Assembly (NCBI GenBank): GCA_964035015.1
Contig: OZ036003.1
Span: 6,468,254-6,532,253, forward strand
Origin: Corallium rubrum
Lineage: Eukaryota; Cnidaria; Anthozoa; Scleralcyonacea; Coralliidae
Direction: 5' to 3'
DNA: 64,000 bases
Shown: positions 52,850-63,712 of the stretch, in pieces
How positions within the stretch are numbered: the first letter of the stretch is position 1
Layout: each line of letters opens with the position of its first letter
Notes under the pieces: generated by a model
Told to the model about the DNA's origin: nothing
The model's input: only the letters and a program-made list of their open reading frames with translations
The model's database searches: none
Made by a program: the position numbers and the translations under genes

Positions 52850-53211
52850 GATTCAAAAACATCGATAAAATGGCAATAAAAGCTTCGTTCAAAAGAGACA
52901 ACCACTGATCATCTGGAGACAGCTCGGCCAAACCTCGGTTTCGCAATAACTAAACATGACTGTTCTCTGACGTCCTTCACTCCTTCAGTTTAAAGTTTCC
53001 AATTATTTTTAATACACCTTGATTCGCTGACAGTCCTCTGACATCTTTGTTTGAGACGACTGCTGTGTAGTGTGCCAAGAACTGTCGTGGAAATATTCAA
53101 AAACATCGATAAAATGGCAAGAAAAGCTTCGTTCAAGAGACAACTCTCCATGAAAGTGAAATCTCGGTTTCGCAAAGCCTGCTGGGGCAATATCGCGACC
53201 CCAAAAAACAA
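52850..53211 (+). repeat. Tandem duplication of about 240 bp with short ATG frames
   Basis: Blocks ATTCAAAAACATCGATAAAA, ATGGCAA and AAGCTTCGTTCAA occur at 52850-52900 and again at 53092-53140. In the second copy the frame from 53113 gives a basic 33-residue peptide starting MARKASFKRQLS and ending before 53215; in the first copy it stops after 13 codons. I do not call it a gene. Confidence 0.5.
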
Positions 53212-53329
53212 TTAGCCACTTCAGAAACTGCAGGGACTGGGGACGAATTAGCAGCTCGCGTGGAATTATGGGACTGTTTTGGGGGACGCTTTATATTGAA
53301 CTCGCTACTGATTTTGCCATTTGGCCCTG

Positions 53330-54295
53330 AATTTCACTCTTATTCGTAATATTATTCAACTCCAATATGAATTGTGTCGTCTTTAACATGCTACAATTTG
53401 TCCGTTTGTACTCGCAGCCTGTAATTTCTAACCAGTACGAATTTGGCCGGTTTGAGTTCGAAACAGTTCAGATCGCTACAAACTTTGTCGTATGCATTTG
53501 CTATATTTTCAACTCGCAATGTACTTCACCTCGTTTTTTATGTTGTAATCTTTTTGGGTCGCTACAAATTTGAGATTTCCGATGCAGTTTGTCTTTGACT
53601 TTGCAATGCTGTATAACTCGCTACGGAATTTGCTGTTTTTATTTGCAATTTTTCAACTCGGTGGGAACTGCGTCGCTGGTTTCCCAAATATTTCAGTCTC
53701 TAGGTATTTTGTCATTCAGCACACTTGTAATATTTTTAGCCGGCCGACTGCGAATTTCGCCGTTTGTATCACTAATATTTCGCCTTGAGTCTTGGTGCGA
53801 ATGTTGCAGTTAGTGTTTCCTATAATATTTTCCATATTTCAGCCGTTGTAGCCTACAGGAATCAAAGCGAGTTAAAATATAAATGACAAGATTCATGAAA
53901 TATTTCGAATACGAAGTCAAAGAGTGAAATTCGTAGCGAACTGGAATCATAGCAAATACAACGGCGAAATATGTAGACGTATGGAGCAAAAAAACAAAAT
54001 ATACAGGAAAATATCTAGGAATACAGAAATTCATGGCGAGCTGAAAATATTACAGATACAAGTTGCAAAATATTGTAATAACTTATAGCCGGTAAGTGAC
54101 ATACTGCGAATCTAAGCACAAGTCCACATGGCAAATGGAGGAATACGATGTGAAAAGATGACTAATACGAACAAACGGCGAAATTTGTAGCGAATCAAAA
54201 TAGTAAAATATAACCACGTAGCGAATTTCGTATACTACAGGACATACGGACGAAGAAAGGAAATATTTGCAAGCGAATAGAATTTTTATGTCTTC
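53330..54295. repeat. Head-to-head arrays of degenerate tandem repeats
   Basis: To about 53840 the words TTTGTCCGTTTGTACTCGC, ATATTTTCAACTCGC and CGCTACGAATTT recur with 40-50 bp spacing. From about 53850 the same words appear inverted (GCGAGTTAAAATATAAA, CGTAGCGAACTGG, ACGGCGAAATATGTAG). The whole is an imperfect kilobase-scale palindrome. Confidence 0.55.
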
Positions 54296-54299
54296 CATC

Positions 54300-55805
54300 G
54301 GTCCGGTTTATATTGTAATTGAGAATGTAAATAACGCAAACCTTATTAATGAGAACTAACATGACCTAAAGGCAAAGAGGTGGTCTGTCTTTACAAATGG
54401 TAAAGATCTAATTACAGCTACCTCCTATAGGGCTTAAGCTGTTATATAGGTATCACATTCAAGAGTGCAGTCTCAGTAACCGCCGCTCTTCGCAAAGACA
54501 GGTATAGACGAACGATTTCAATTTGATTTTAAACCTTCAAGTTGGTTTTGGTGTTCTTCGTCTTCAAGGTAAGAGTTGTTTTGAATTTTACGTTACTATG
54601 CTGTTCAGCGTTCTTTATTGTTTTACCAAGGCAAAGGTGTCTAGTCATGCGCTTATCTTTAGCTTTATGCTAATTTACATTCAGGCAAAAAACGTTTATA
54701 ACTTGCCTACTGAACATGCTTCTAGTATATTTGTGCGCATCTCTCCGTTTTACTGAAGTCCTTTGCCAACTATTCAGTACTGACTTTTTGCCCGTCACAA
54801 GCTACACAGAGAAGTTCGAAGTTGGGTTACATTATATTGCCTGTATCGTTGTGCATAAATTATGATAACATATCTTTTGTGTGTTTGGACGTTTTGGCGC
54901 GATCTAGCGGGATTTTCCTTGCTGGTCACTGAATTAAATTCGTCGTATAAAACGAATTCGAGTTTACGTCGACTAGTCGACGAAGCTAACTATGAATTAA
55001 ATTCGTCTGAATGAAATGCAACGTATAAATCAGGCCTAATCCTTGGCTTAATACAGTTTACACTGATGAAACTACTAATTAAGAGTCAAATATCTACATT
55101 TGGTTTGTACTCATCACGCTTTTCGGTTATCATTGTTCGCACCTCTCCGCTTCTGAAAATAATTGCTATTTTCGCCAAGTAAATAGTTATCTGCTCTATA
55201 TGAAGTCACAAGCTACTGGAGTAAGTTCGTATGAGGCTATTATAGTATCGTCAAACTAAAGATCGCGACTAGCTGTATTTCCTCCATCCCCAGTTAACCG
55301 TACGTAATTTTGGTGTTCGATTGCATACGTATGGGGCTACGAGATTGAACTCTTAAACGCCACAAAATATTCCTTCTTGTATAATACCACGCGGTAGCGG
55401 CATTAGGTTTGAATGTTTCATCCGAAGTGCATGTTGTTATAATAAACACATCCTTCCGACTTTTAGAACCGCGCCAGAATCGCCGTCGACTCAGCGTGGG
55501 TAATCACCTTTTGATAATTATCTCTGTTAATTCCCACAATTCTGCTTCTAGTGTTATGAAATATACTATCCGCCCGGCATTGCTCAGCCATTTGGTGTTG
55601 CAGGCGTATGGCGATTTGCAAGCGATGTAATTTTCAAGCTTATACCGCATGGTTAAACCTTGTGAGCTAATCTGTATTTTGCACGCAGTGTTTTACATTT
55701 TTGGTATGTCCGGTTACTGATAGGAGTACTCGCCTGTGTGTCAGGGCGGCTTTTCAGTACTGCCACAGTTGATTGGTGTGCAGGATATTTGAGATAAATT
55801 AGATT
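54300..55805. other. Interior of the 5.5-kb element, no gene recognised
   Basis: The frames at 54523-54756 and 55409-55630 have no domain. A GTCGACTAGTCGAC palindrome lies near 54967. No clear promoter. Confidence 0.45.
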
Positions 55806-55810
55806 ACATC

Positions 55811-55915
55811 TTAACTCTTTCTTGTCCGAATTGGTCTTTAGTATTTTATTCTGGCTAACGCCAGACGATTTTATTCACCTCTGGGGAAGCCCCCGGACAG
55901 GAATGAGTTAATATT
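55811..55915. mobile_element. piggyBac-like MITE
   Basis: TTAA then CTCTTTCTTGTCCG at the left, CGGACAGGAATGAG then TTAA at the right. The core is TTTTATTCTGGCTAACGCCA + GACGATTTTATTCA. Confidence 0.65.
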
Positions 55916-56549
55916 CAAGAGGCTACAACAGCGGCGACGTGACAGGTTGGCATTTCTGTGGATCATTGCCGGCAGAAACTGGTAAGAATACAAGAGTGGC
56001 CCTCAAAACACTTTTCGATTTCAATTAGCCCTCTAGGGATCTCTATACGAAGGGCTCGACTGACTAGCCATATCACTATTAATTTTTGCTTATTAAAGGA
56101 CAAAAGCGGCCATATGGTATATTCTATACTACGGAAGTTTGAAGGTGCTTGTTTTCTCTCAATGCGGTAGGGCAAAAGCATCTATGATCCAACTGTTTAT
56201 TATACAATAACCGCTCTATCTGTTTTTCGCGTCATTTGAACTAATTTAGTTCTTAATAAATTCAATCTACATTTTTACAGGAATTTTAAGGTAGTCATAC
56301 TCAGTTTTAAATATAGAAATTTTAATATTATATACTTTTGTCTCAGTAATAACAGGGATTTAAGATCTAGTATGCGTCAACTCAACGACGATGTCCTTTA
56401 AACAAAATAATTCCTTTTGTAAAACAAAGAGACTGAATAATTTTGAGTCCCAATGTCCCTAATTCGCCGTAGCCTGTTGTTCTCGTTCCTCACTTTACTG
56501 TATGTGCGGCATTGTTCCAGCACTGGTTGGCCTTTATTTATGACGTTGT

Positions 56550-56650
56550 CCTCAACTGAGGTTTACTTATTAACAGATTTTGGCCACCCAAGGGTCAAGG
56601 CTGGTGACGTTGCGACATTAACCTATCCGCCATGCAAAATATAGTTCATA
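56550..56650. repeat. Hairpin-containing block, partner of 57603-57700
   Basis: Starts with the hairpin CCTCAACTGAGG, then GTTTACTTATTAACAGATTT, TTGGCCACCCAAGG and GCCATGC. The later copy has CCTCATATGAGG in the same place: stem kept, loop changed. Confidence 0.55.
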
Positions 56651-56694
56651 TTCCTTCACGTTTCTCTCAATCTACTAAAAGTTTTGCTTTACTA

Positions 56695-56805
56695 TCATTA
56701 TTACTACTACCACTACTACTACTACTATCATTCAGTTATTATTATTTGATTATTATTATTATTATTATTATTGTTATTGCTATTATCATTATTTCTGCAA
56801 ATGTA
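56695..56805. repeat. Interrupted trinucleotide (ATT/ACT) microsatellite
   Basis: Runs of ACTACT and ATTATT with breaks. Confidence 0.7.
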
Positions 56806-56944
56806 ACTACATATCTTTTGTCTTTGCCCATTCAACGAGGCATAATTGCTTGTTATTCATGAAGCTTACATGTTGTTATTCAGGCTTCATTGCATGTTTT
56901 GACTAAGGCTTTGTCCTCGCTTTGTTGTGATGACTTTGCTACCA

Positions 56945-57022
56945 CTTTAAGAATTTTATTCTGGCTAACGCCACACGATTTTATTCAGCATATGGGAAGG
57001 TCTTGGGCTATAAGGGGTTGAA
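56945..57022. repeat. piggyBac-MITE module copy
   Basis: TTTTATTCTGGCTAACGCCA + CACGATTTTATTCAG, ending AGGGGTTGA rather than GGGTTAA, so the right end is damaged. Confidence 0.6.
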
Positions 57023-57062
57023 CAACTATGTCGCGCTATCTCCTTGGCCCTGTGTAGTCCAT

Positions 57063-57142
57063 GGCCACTTTAAGAATTTTATTCTGGCTAACGCCAGACG
57101 ATTTTATTCAGCAGATGAGAAGGTCTTGGGCTAGAGGGGTTA
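57063..57142. repeat. piggyBac-MITE module copy
   Basis: Nearly identical to the copy at 56945 (CCACTTTAAGAATTTTATTC start), with an intact GGGGTTAA end. The pair suggests a local duplication of about 120 bp. Confidence 0.6.
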
Positions 57143-57371
57143 ATTACGTAAAGCAATATTTGCTCTTGCATGCAATTCGAGGGTTCCTCCTCGCTCTTTC
57201 TGTGATGACTTTGTTCTCACAGCCGTGTTTATCGAGCTAATTGCTTCTACATGTTTTGTTGGGGCTTTGTCCTCACAATTTTGTTTTGTGGCATACAAGG
57301 GTTAGCGTTGACGCCGCAACACTAATGTTTGCCATGTAATAACAGTAATGTTTGCCATGCTTGACCTGCCA

Positions 57372-57614
57372 CAACCGTTATTGGTTCTGTCCTAACTTTT
57401 GTTAGGTTCGTTCCTCACCTTAATGGGCTGAGGTATTGTTTTAACCTTTTGGTTAGGCAATTTTTCTCCATGTATTTGGAGTGTGTTCCTCATGTTATGT
57501 GAGGTTTTGTCCCAACTTCTGTTGGGTTGTCCTCACCTTAATTGGCTGAGGTATTGTTTTATCCTTTTGGTAAAACAATTTCTCCATGTATTGGAGTTTT
57601 TTCCTCATATGAGG
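57372..57614. other. Run of about ten consecutive short hairpins
   Basis: Stem-loops follow one another with 4-8 nt gaps: AACC-GTTATT-GGTT (57372), CCTAAC-TTTT-GTTAGG (57391), CCTCA..TGAGG (57413), TAACC-TTTT-GGTTA (57441), CTCCA-TGTATT-TGGAG (57466), CCTCAT-GTT-ATGTGAGG (57488), CCCAAC-TTCT-GTTGGG (57511), CCTCA..TGAGG (57531), ATTGTTTTATCC..GGTAAAACAAT (57553), CTCCA-TGTAT-TGGAG (57582) and CCTCATATGAGG (57603). Several stems recur with different loops. Function unknown. Confidence 0.7.
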
Positions 57615-57845
57615 TTTATTTATTAATAGATTTTGGCCATCCAAGGCTAGTGATGCGGCGACATTAAACTGTCTGCCATGCTTGTCCTTGCGAAAAACTC
57701 TATAATCACAGGTCCTCTATTTACAACAGCTATGCTTCTGGCAGCTGACAGAGTTAACCTGTATAAATAAAGATTATTGTTATCTTTCACGTTTTGCTAA
57801 ATCTACTCAACGTTTTGGTTTACTCAACGTTTTGGTTTACTATAG

Positions 57846-57846
57846 A

Positions 57847-57937
<91 letters not shown>

Positions 57938-57938
57938 G
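57846..57938. repeat. (ATT)n microsatellite
   Basis: About 31 ATT units, giving false Ile or Tyr runs. Confidence 0.95.
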
Positions 57939-57944
57939 GCGGAT

Positions 57945-58040
57945 GTGTTTTAACCTTATGGTTAAGCGATTTGGCATCCATTTATTTAGAGTTTGGTCCT
58001 CACTGGAGTTGCAGTATTCTCCCAACATGTGTTGGGTGAT
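57945..58040. other. Second, shorter hairpin group
   Basis: TTAACC-TTAT-GGTTAA (57950) and CCCAAC-ATGT-GTTGGG (58021) repeat stems of the run at 57372-57614 with altered loops. Confidence 0.55.
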
Positions 58041-58819
58041 CTCATTAAATTTTGAATCCAGGGCTTGATCCTAAACATTTTATGGTGTTTATTTTCTTTA
58101 CACTAATTACATATATGGCACCCTCATTTTTGTCTTTGCCTTTGAGGGTGTCAAGTGAATTTTCTGGTTGTGAACCATCTCATGCACATGTGTGAATATC
58201 CTGTACCTTGGATTAGATTCTGCCGTTTTGTTTTCTTTTGCCTTACAGAATTCCGTACTCGTCCCACCCAGAGCTTGATTACCAATTTTTTCCGAGTGCC
58301 TAAATGGTGGATCTACACGGTTGAGTCAGCATTTGGGGGACCAGATTTCAAATATATACATAATCAAGTGTGTCACTGACGACGGAGGGACAAGCGGAAC
58401 AACAAATATTACTTAACGAGAAAATCCGTATACCAATTAAAACAATTAGGTTAAAACATTACGAATGCAGACCACAAATTCATATTGGACTTTAACTATT
58501 ATGAATACGAATGAAATCCGCGAGCAAATTGAAAATATAACAAACTTAACGAGGCCACATGGCAAAATAAGAAGCGAGTTGAAAACAAAGCGTCCCCCAA
58601 AACAACGAAACAACTCCGCGGGAGATGCTAACTCGTACCCAGTTCCTGCAGTTTCCGAAGTGGCTAATAACGCGATCGAAACCTAGACTCGTCTACCTGC
58701 GGTAGCCCAATGTAATGACGGCGGTATTGGTGTACGTGCCGAGCTTTGAAGAACACTTCTTTTATTTGCGATCCATTCAACTTATTTACATGCGACCTTC
58801 ACTCTCTACGGTCACATAC

Positions 58820-59060
58820 ACACTTTTTGATTTTGATTTTTCGTGATTTCTTTCATGATTTTTTTATTTTCCAATGATGTTTTGATTTGGTTTGTGATTT
58901 TTTGAATTTTTCATGATTTTTTTATTTTTTCATGATTTTTTGATTTTTCCATGATTTTTTATTTTATTTGCGATTTTTTTATTCTTTTGTGATTTTTTTG
59001 GGTTTTTTGTGTGATTTTTTGATTTTCACTGTGATTTTTTTTTTGATTTTCCTGAAGGTG
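58820..59060. repeat. Degenerate TGATTTTTT tandem repeat
   Basis: More than 15 loosely spaced GTGATTTTTT/ATGATTTTTT words in 240 bp. Confidence 0.75.
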
Positions 59061-59269
59061 TACGTGATTTAAATCAGTGATTTGCCCTCGAATTACTATC
59101 TAGGGCTTTGTTCAGAAACTCCACCTTACATTGTTCTTTGTCCATTGTCCTTTCTCTTAATAGTGGAATAACGTTCTATTGTCTAAGATGAGATCTGAGC
59201 TTACATAGAACTTGTTACATTGGTATACCATCTTTATCCTATGGGAATTTAGCTCCATTCTTATTCAAA

Positions 59270-59418
59270 CATTTAAAAATTATTGGACGAGGGCAAAATA
59301 TCGTGATTTGTCAGTGGCGAGCAGATCAATTATTTGCCGAATGCAGAGGCAAATATCTGAACTGCGAGACACTGACAAATCACGATATTTTGTGAAAACG
59401 GAGTTCAATAATTGTTCT
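59270..59418. repeat. Foldback MITE, about 145 bp
   Basis: Arms CAAAATATCGTGATTTGTCA + GTG and inverse, with inner GGCAAAT/ATTTGCC. Outer AATTATTGGAC and TTCAATAATTG may be part of the ends. Confidence 0.6.
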
Positions 59419-59419
59419 A

Positions 59420-60100
59420 TTATTCGATTTGTTTTCTACTTGGCATTGTTTACCTGTAAATATGTTCACTCATTTCTTAGCTTGGCTGAACGAGCGATTT
59501 ACGTTTGCCGGAGTTGTGTGTAACGCGCATGGGCAATTAATATTATTTGCTGTTTAAAACAACATTTTCCGCTAATGCGCAGGAGTAGACTTATTTGTAG
59601 GCAATTATTTGCAGATGACGCACGATCGGAAATTGCGGCTGTCGACGGGGACCTAACCAGGCTGACCTGTTTTAGCTGCTCATGCGTAGAACGAATATCT
59701 TGCGTGTAAACGTCATCAATACACGGCCGACAGGAGCGAGGACACCCCGAGCTCAAAGTCAAACATCTCCGCTCAAAATTGTCGCTCGACCATAATTCTT
59801 CCACGAGCGCATAGCACGAAGGTTGGGCTTGCCATATAATACGGTTTGTTGACAACTCGTTGAATTTTTGCGATGTACGAATCCATTACCCTTCTCAAAT
59901 TCATCAGTTTCAAAATGTCCTTAGAACTCACTTGAGCCAGCACGCACGTGGACTGCGAACTGCCCCATGAAAGTGGCCGATTTTCCATGCGATTTCCGAT
60001 CGTGTATCGGTCTTTCAACCAATTAAAAGAAAGATAAAAATAAATCGAATAATATACACTTAATGTCTGCTCCCGAGGGAAACAGTTAGCATTGTTTTCC
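59420..60100. other. No gene recognised
   Basis: The minus frames at 59499-59855 and 59773-60018 are open but have no recognisable domain. Confidence 0.45.
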
Positions 60101-60159
60101 CGAGAGTCTTGATATTTCTCGAGACGAAGTCGAGGGAAACATCGAGACTCGAGGGAAAA

Positions 60160-60292
60160 TATTTATTTATTGTCGTCCATCGACAATAAATAAATACTGT
60201 ACTGTAGTGTACAGTACAGTACAGTACAGTACAGTACAGTACAGTACAGTACAGTACAGTGCAATACAATATTTATTTATTGTCGATGGACG
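60160..60292. repeat. (ACAGT)n microsatellite inside an inverted repeat
   Basis: About 11 ACAGT units (60207-60260), flanked by TATTTATTTATTGTCGTCCA and, beyond a spacer, the matching TATTTATTTATTGTCGATGG; CCATCGACAATAAATAAATA lies between. On minus it creates a Tyr-Cys-Thr run. Confidence 0.85.
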
Positions 60293-60521
60293 TTGCCCAT
60301 TCTCGCGAGCCAGAGGCTCGTGTTGCAATCGCTCGACCATTTAAAATAAATATTAATAAATAGATTACAAGTAATAAATAGGTGCAAAAATAACTCACAA
60401 CGAGAAAACAGCACTGCGAGTTGTTTTGCAAACACTCGCAGCGAGCAGCTGCGAGCTGGTTTTTGCGATGACTGGAAAAGAGCCTTAAGACTATTGTAAA
60501 TTCAGGTGTCTATGGGGACTT

Positions 60522-61292
60522 CAATTTCGTACCCAGAGCCTGCGATCCTTTTGGTCATTACCAAGGAACGGAGACTCTGGGAAACTCCGATGAAAAAGTC
60601 CCCAAATCGGGGTCTTTGGTCCCAGGCCTCTGGTTCCAAGTTCCTAACTGTTATGCTGATGATCGTTCGCTAGTCCGAAGACCAGGGAAATATTTGTTTA
60701 CCGATGAATAAAATCAACATGCTTTACAAAGCTCTCGACAAAGCATTTCGTGTAAGAATGGCCATTCTTTGCTTTTCTCCTAATCGTTCACCGGACGATT
60801 TAAGCCGTAGGTTTTATTTGTCCGCGTTGGCCGTGATCGGCTCGGCTGCTCAGCTCAGGTAAGGAATTGTACTTTCTGTTAGGAATTTTGGCTAAATTCT
60901 ATCGACCTTGCATTCTCTAATGTTATTTTTAAAGTTCTGAGACGAAACTGCGAAGAAATACGAGACGAATCAGACGACAGATGTTTGTTTGGCGACAAAG
61001 CGACAATAATAATAGTTTTAACTTGTAAATTATCGGGATTTTCACTGTTTTGAATTATTTCATGTGTTCAATTGTATATTAGGTTTGTCGTTTATAATTA
61101 TGTGTTACAGAACGTTGATAAATCAATTAAACAAGTTAGCAACGTGCACAGAATTTTAATTTTCACTGTTATTTATTGCTGGGTCGAGATTGATTGAACT
61201 AACAAATCAGATGCCGAGTTTCATCGGAGTTGCCCAGAGCCTCCGTTCCTTGGTACTGACCAAAAGGATCGCAGGCTCTGGGTACGAGATTG
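60522..61292. mobile_element. Mutator-like MITE, 771 bp
   Basis: Inverted ends CAATTTCGTACCCAGAGCCT and inverse (CAATCTCGTACCCAGAG) over about 80 bp, with an exact 9-bp duplication TGGGGACTT at 60513-60521 and 61293-61301. Same terminal pattern as 12839 and 51809. The interior has no recognised gene. Confidence 0.85.
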
Positions 61293-61301
61293 TGGGGACT
61301 T

Positions 61302-62180
61302 GTGGTAGGCTCGATTTCCAGCCTTATCTCGACTCGCGGGACTTTACCCGCGTACGAACGGCTGGACGCGTGAGCGACTTGTTATGTCTGTGACGTAATG
61401 CATAATTTTCACACGGCAAAGATATTTTTGTCATTCATCCAACCAACACTATAAACAGAGTCAGTGAACGATAAATCGCAGATGTTTGAAATGGCAGAAA
61501 TGCAGCAAAGACACGACTTATAATTCAGTGAGCTTCGTGAACTGAAGCAAGGTGCAATCTTTTCTTATGGACATCTTTAATCAAGAATTAGGCCAGCCAT
61601 TTCACGAAGACACAAACGGTATTAATGTAAATAAATAAACAATCTAACATTCACCAGGTTCAATTCGCTTTTTGGCATCTTCGTCCTATAAATCGTCGCC
61701 GAACTCTGCCGTGATTCAAACTGACTTGAGAAACCGCATCAGATCATCTTCCATGAAAGAAATCAAAGGCCAAATCGCAGTTGTGATTGATTTCGACTTA
61801 GGTTTTACGATATCAACAAACTATTGACGCTGACTGAAATATCAGTAATCTTCCTGACCTATAGTAATGCCACTAATGGTCACGTTGCAAATCGTTTAAA
61901 GAAATAATCTCCAAAAGTTTCGAAAATTCGGTCGTACGCCTCACTTATTAGCTTTCGATTGACCGCCACTTTGGGCTGTCACGATAATTTATACAAATGT
62001 TCAATAATATATGCCTGCTGAAAATGTGCAGGCGCGTCTGTGATTGGTGGAAATTGACAATAACAAGCTCACGAGCCCAGCCGTGATTTCGGGGGCGGGT
62101 CGCAGCCCGAAATAAGGCTGGAAACCGAGCCTAGACTTGTGGACGATCAGTTGTGGGCAACATGTTTAAACACGGAGCGA
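61302..62180. other. No gene; inverted repeat flank
   Basis: GGTAGGCTCGATTTCCAGCC at 61312 is inverted at about 62112-62131 (GGCTGGAAACCGAGCCTA), so an element of about 820 bp with these ends probably lies here. No coding sequence. Confidence 0.5.
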
Positions 62181-62183
62181 GCG

Positions 62184-62193
62184 CATAAAAGGG
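62184..62193 (+). promoter_or_regulatory. Candidate TATA-type promoter
   Basis: CATAAAAGGG in a CG-rich setting (CGGAGCGAGCG upstream, poly-C downstream). No start codon in a good frame follows soon, so the transcript is unknown. Weak. Confidence 0.3.
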
Positions 62194-62700
62194 AGCCCCC
62201 CCCGGCTACGCACTGACAGTTTGAAATGTCGACAGTCAAGTCAACATCGAGTCAGTGAGCTGGTGAATTTTTGAGAATTATCTTTTATTTATAACCTTTT
62301 TACCTTTCAATACACCAGGCAAATTGTAAAGAGAAACATAAGAGTCTTAGATAAAAACAATTCTGAAGTGATTAAATTTGTTTGGTCAATGAATTTGTAA
62401 AATATTTATGACCTTGCTTTCAAATTTTGTCTTTCGCCGTTTTTTAAAATAGAGTTCCACATAAAAGACAAGACTTTGATATTTAACTAAAACAGACCAC
62501 TTAAACGAAGACAATAAATAGTTTATTATATTAACTTTGCAAGTCAATATATCACAACTTGAGAACTTTTTAGTAGTCATTTGTCTGGCTTTCCAGACAA
62601 CATGTACTGCCAGTCGTGCAAAAACAAAGTTGTCGTCGTTGGAAAGTGAGATGATGTTCAGACATCAGTGTGAAGATATTCATTATCAACATTCTTGGTG

Positions 62701-62712
62701 TATATAAAAGGG
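62701..62712 (+). promoter_or_regulatory. Candidate TATA promoter before an ATG at 62788
   Basis: TATATAAAAGGG is a near-ideal TATA element. The leader is A-rich and reaches AAGAAAAATG at 62788-62790, where GTGAGA follows the ATG at once. Either a tiny hydrophobic frame starts here (MVRRLVFFVRFLLTLVLF, 32 codons) or the first exon ends right after the ATG. The spacing resembles that of the peptide genes. Confidence 0.4.
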
Positions 62713-63374
62713 TCTTATAATTACAAGGACGGAAGATCTGAATGAATAAGCAAAGAATACAGACATCATCTGCATTCAACAAGAAAAATGGTGAGACGCT
62801 TGGTCTTTTTCGTACGGTTTTTGCTCACCTTAGTTTTGTTTCGACGTATTGGAAGCGTAATTTTCCCGTCTTTCTACTCAAAATGATGTGTTACACTTGA
62901 AAAAGACAAATTCGACGTTTGGAAAGCGGCAAGTTTAATTTAAAAACAGTAAACAAGTCTCACAAAAGCTCCACTCTTCAGTCTTAGCGAAATTCCTCGG
63001 CAAGGCCGGAAGTAATTTTAGCTGTGTGGACCAATCAGATGCGTTTGGCCATGCAGGATTGGCTGAGTACCTCAGCCAGTACTTATGCAGTCGCTCCGTG
63101 TTTAAGGGCCTGTTTTTCTATATATGGAAGCGAGTTATACCCGGTCAACGGAGTTACCGGTTTGCCAGTCAAATTTACGTTCTGTTTATATGAAAGCGAC
63201 TTACCTGGCAAGTTAATATTTGAGATGATTATTATCAACAAAAATGGCAAGGAATATAGAAAATTTGTTTTGGCATATCGAGTTACCCTAAGTTCCTATG
63301 GCCAAAGATGGGCGGAGCTTTTCACCAAAAATCCCTATAGAGCGTATAATAGGCCATCTGCAGGATGACGTGAG

Positions 63375-63712
63375 CAGAGTTGGAAAAAAGCTGCGGGTAT
63401 GCGGGTACCACCCGGAGGAAGGTTTACTTTAGTGAGGAAGGTTTAAAGTGAAAACACGTGAAACAACACATTCGGTAATCTGAGAAAGTTACAACTGACC
63501 AAGCAAGGTGTCGAGAAGAAAAGCGATTTGCAGCAAAACATTGGCTAACCAACAATTATGCAGCACTGGCAGTGGCAGCAGTTACATGTGTGAGACATGT
63601 ACGCTGATGTCTGCTGTGATGTCTGTATCTTCGCAGCAGTCGAGGGTATTAGTAGGCTGTCAGTCAGTAGCGGTCAGTTATTAGTAGCTATTGTAGTATG
63701 CCAAAGCTTACC
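63375..63712. mobile_element. hAT-like element, second copy, truncated
   Basis: Starts CAGAGTTGGAAAAAAGCTGC and follows the reverse strand of 47784-48271 closely for about 338 bp, to GCCAAAGCTTACC. It then departs into unrelated sequence (TTTGGTTATTACTCGGGC). The last 150 bp of the element and its second duplication are not found in the window. Confidence 0.8.

Larger units (their letters stand above)
53212..58667. mobile_element. 5.5-kb inverted-repeat element, non-autonomous
   Basis: Inverted ends TTAGCCACTTCAGAAACTGC and its near-inverse match over about 115 bp, including GTTTTGGGGGACGCTTT. No clear duplication beyond TTA/TAA. Behind each end lie degenerate repeats with TCAACTCGCTAC and CGTTTGTATTCGC-like words (53330-53840 on +, 53850-54290 and 58390-58600 inverted). 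No long open frame is inside, so it depends on another element or is a foldback-type repeat. It hosts three piggyBac-like MITEs and a hairpin run. Confidence 0.6.

Noticed and set aside
53113-53214. Short basic 33-residue ORF
   Set aside because: Not conserved in the adjacent duplicate, which stops after 13 codons; no signal peptide or domain.
57794-58068. Poly-Ile and poly-Tyr frames
   Set aside because: Produced by the ATT microsatellite.
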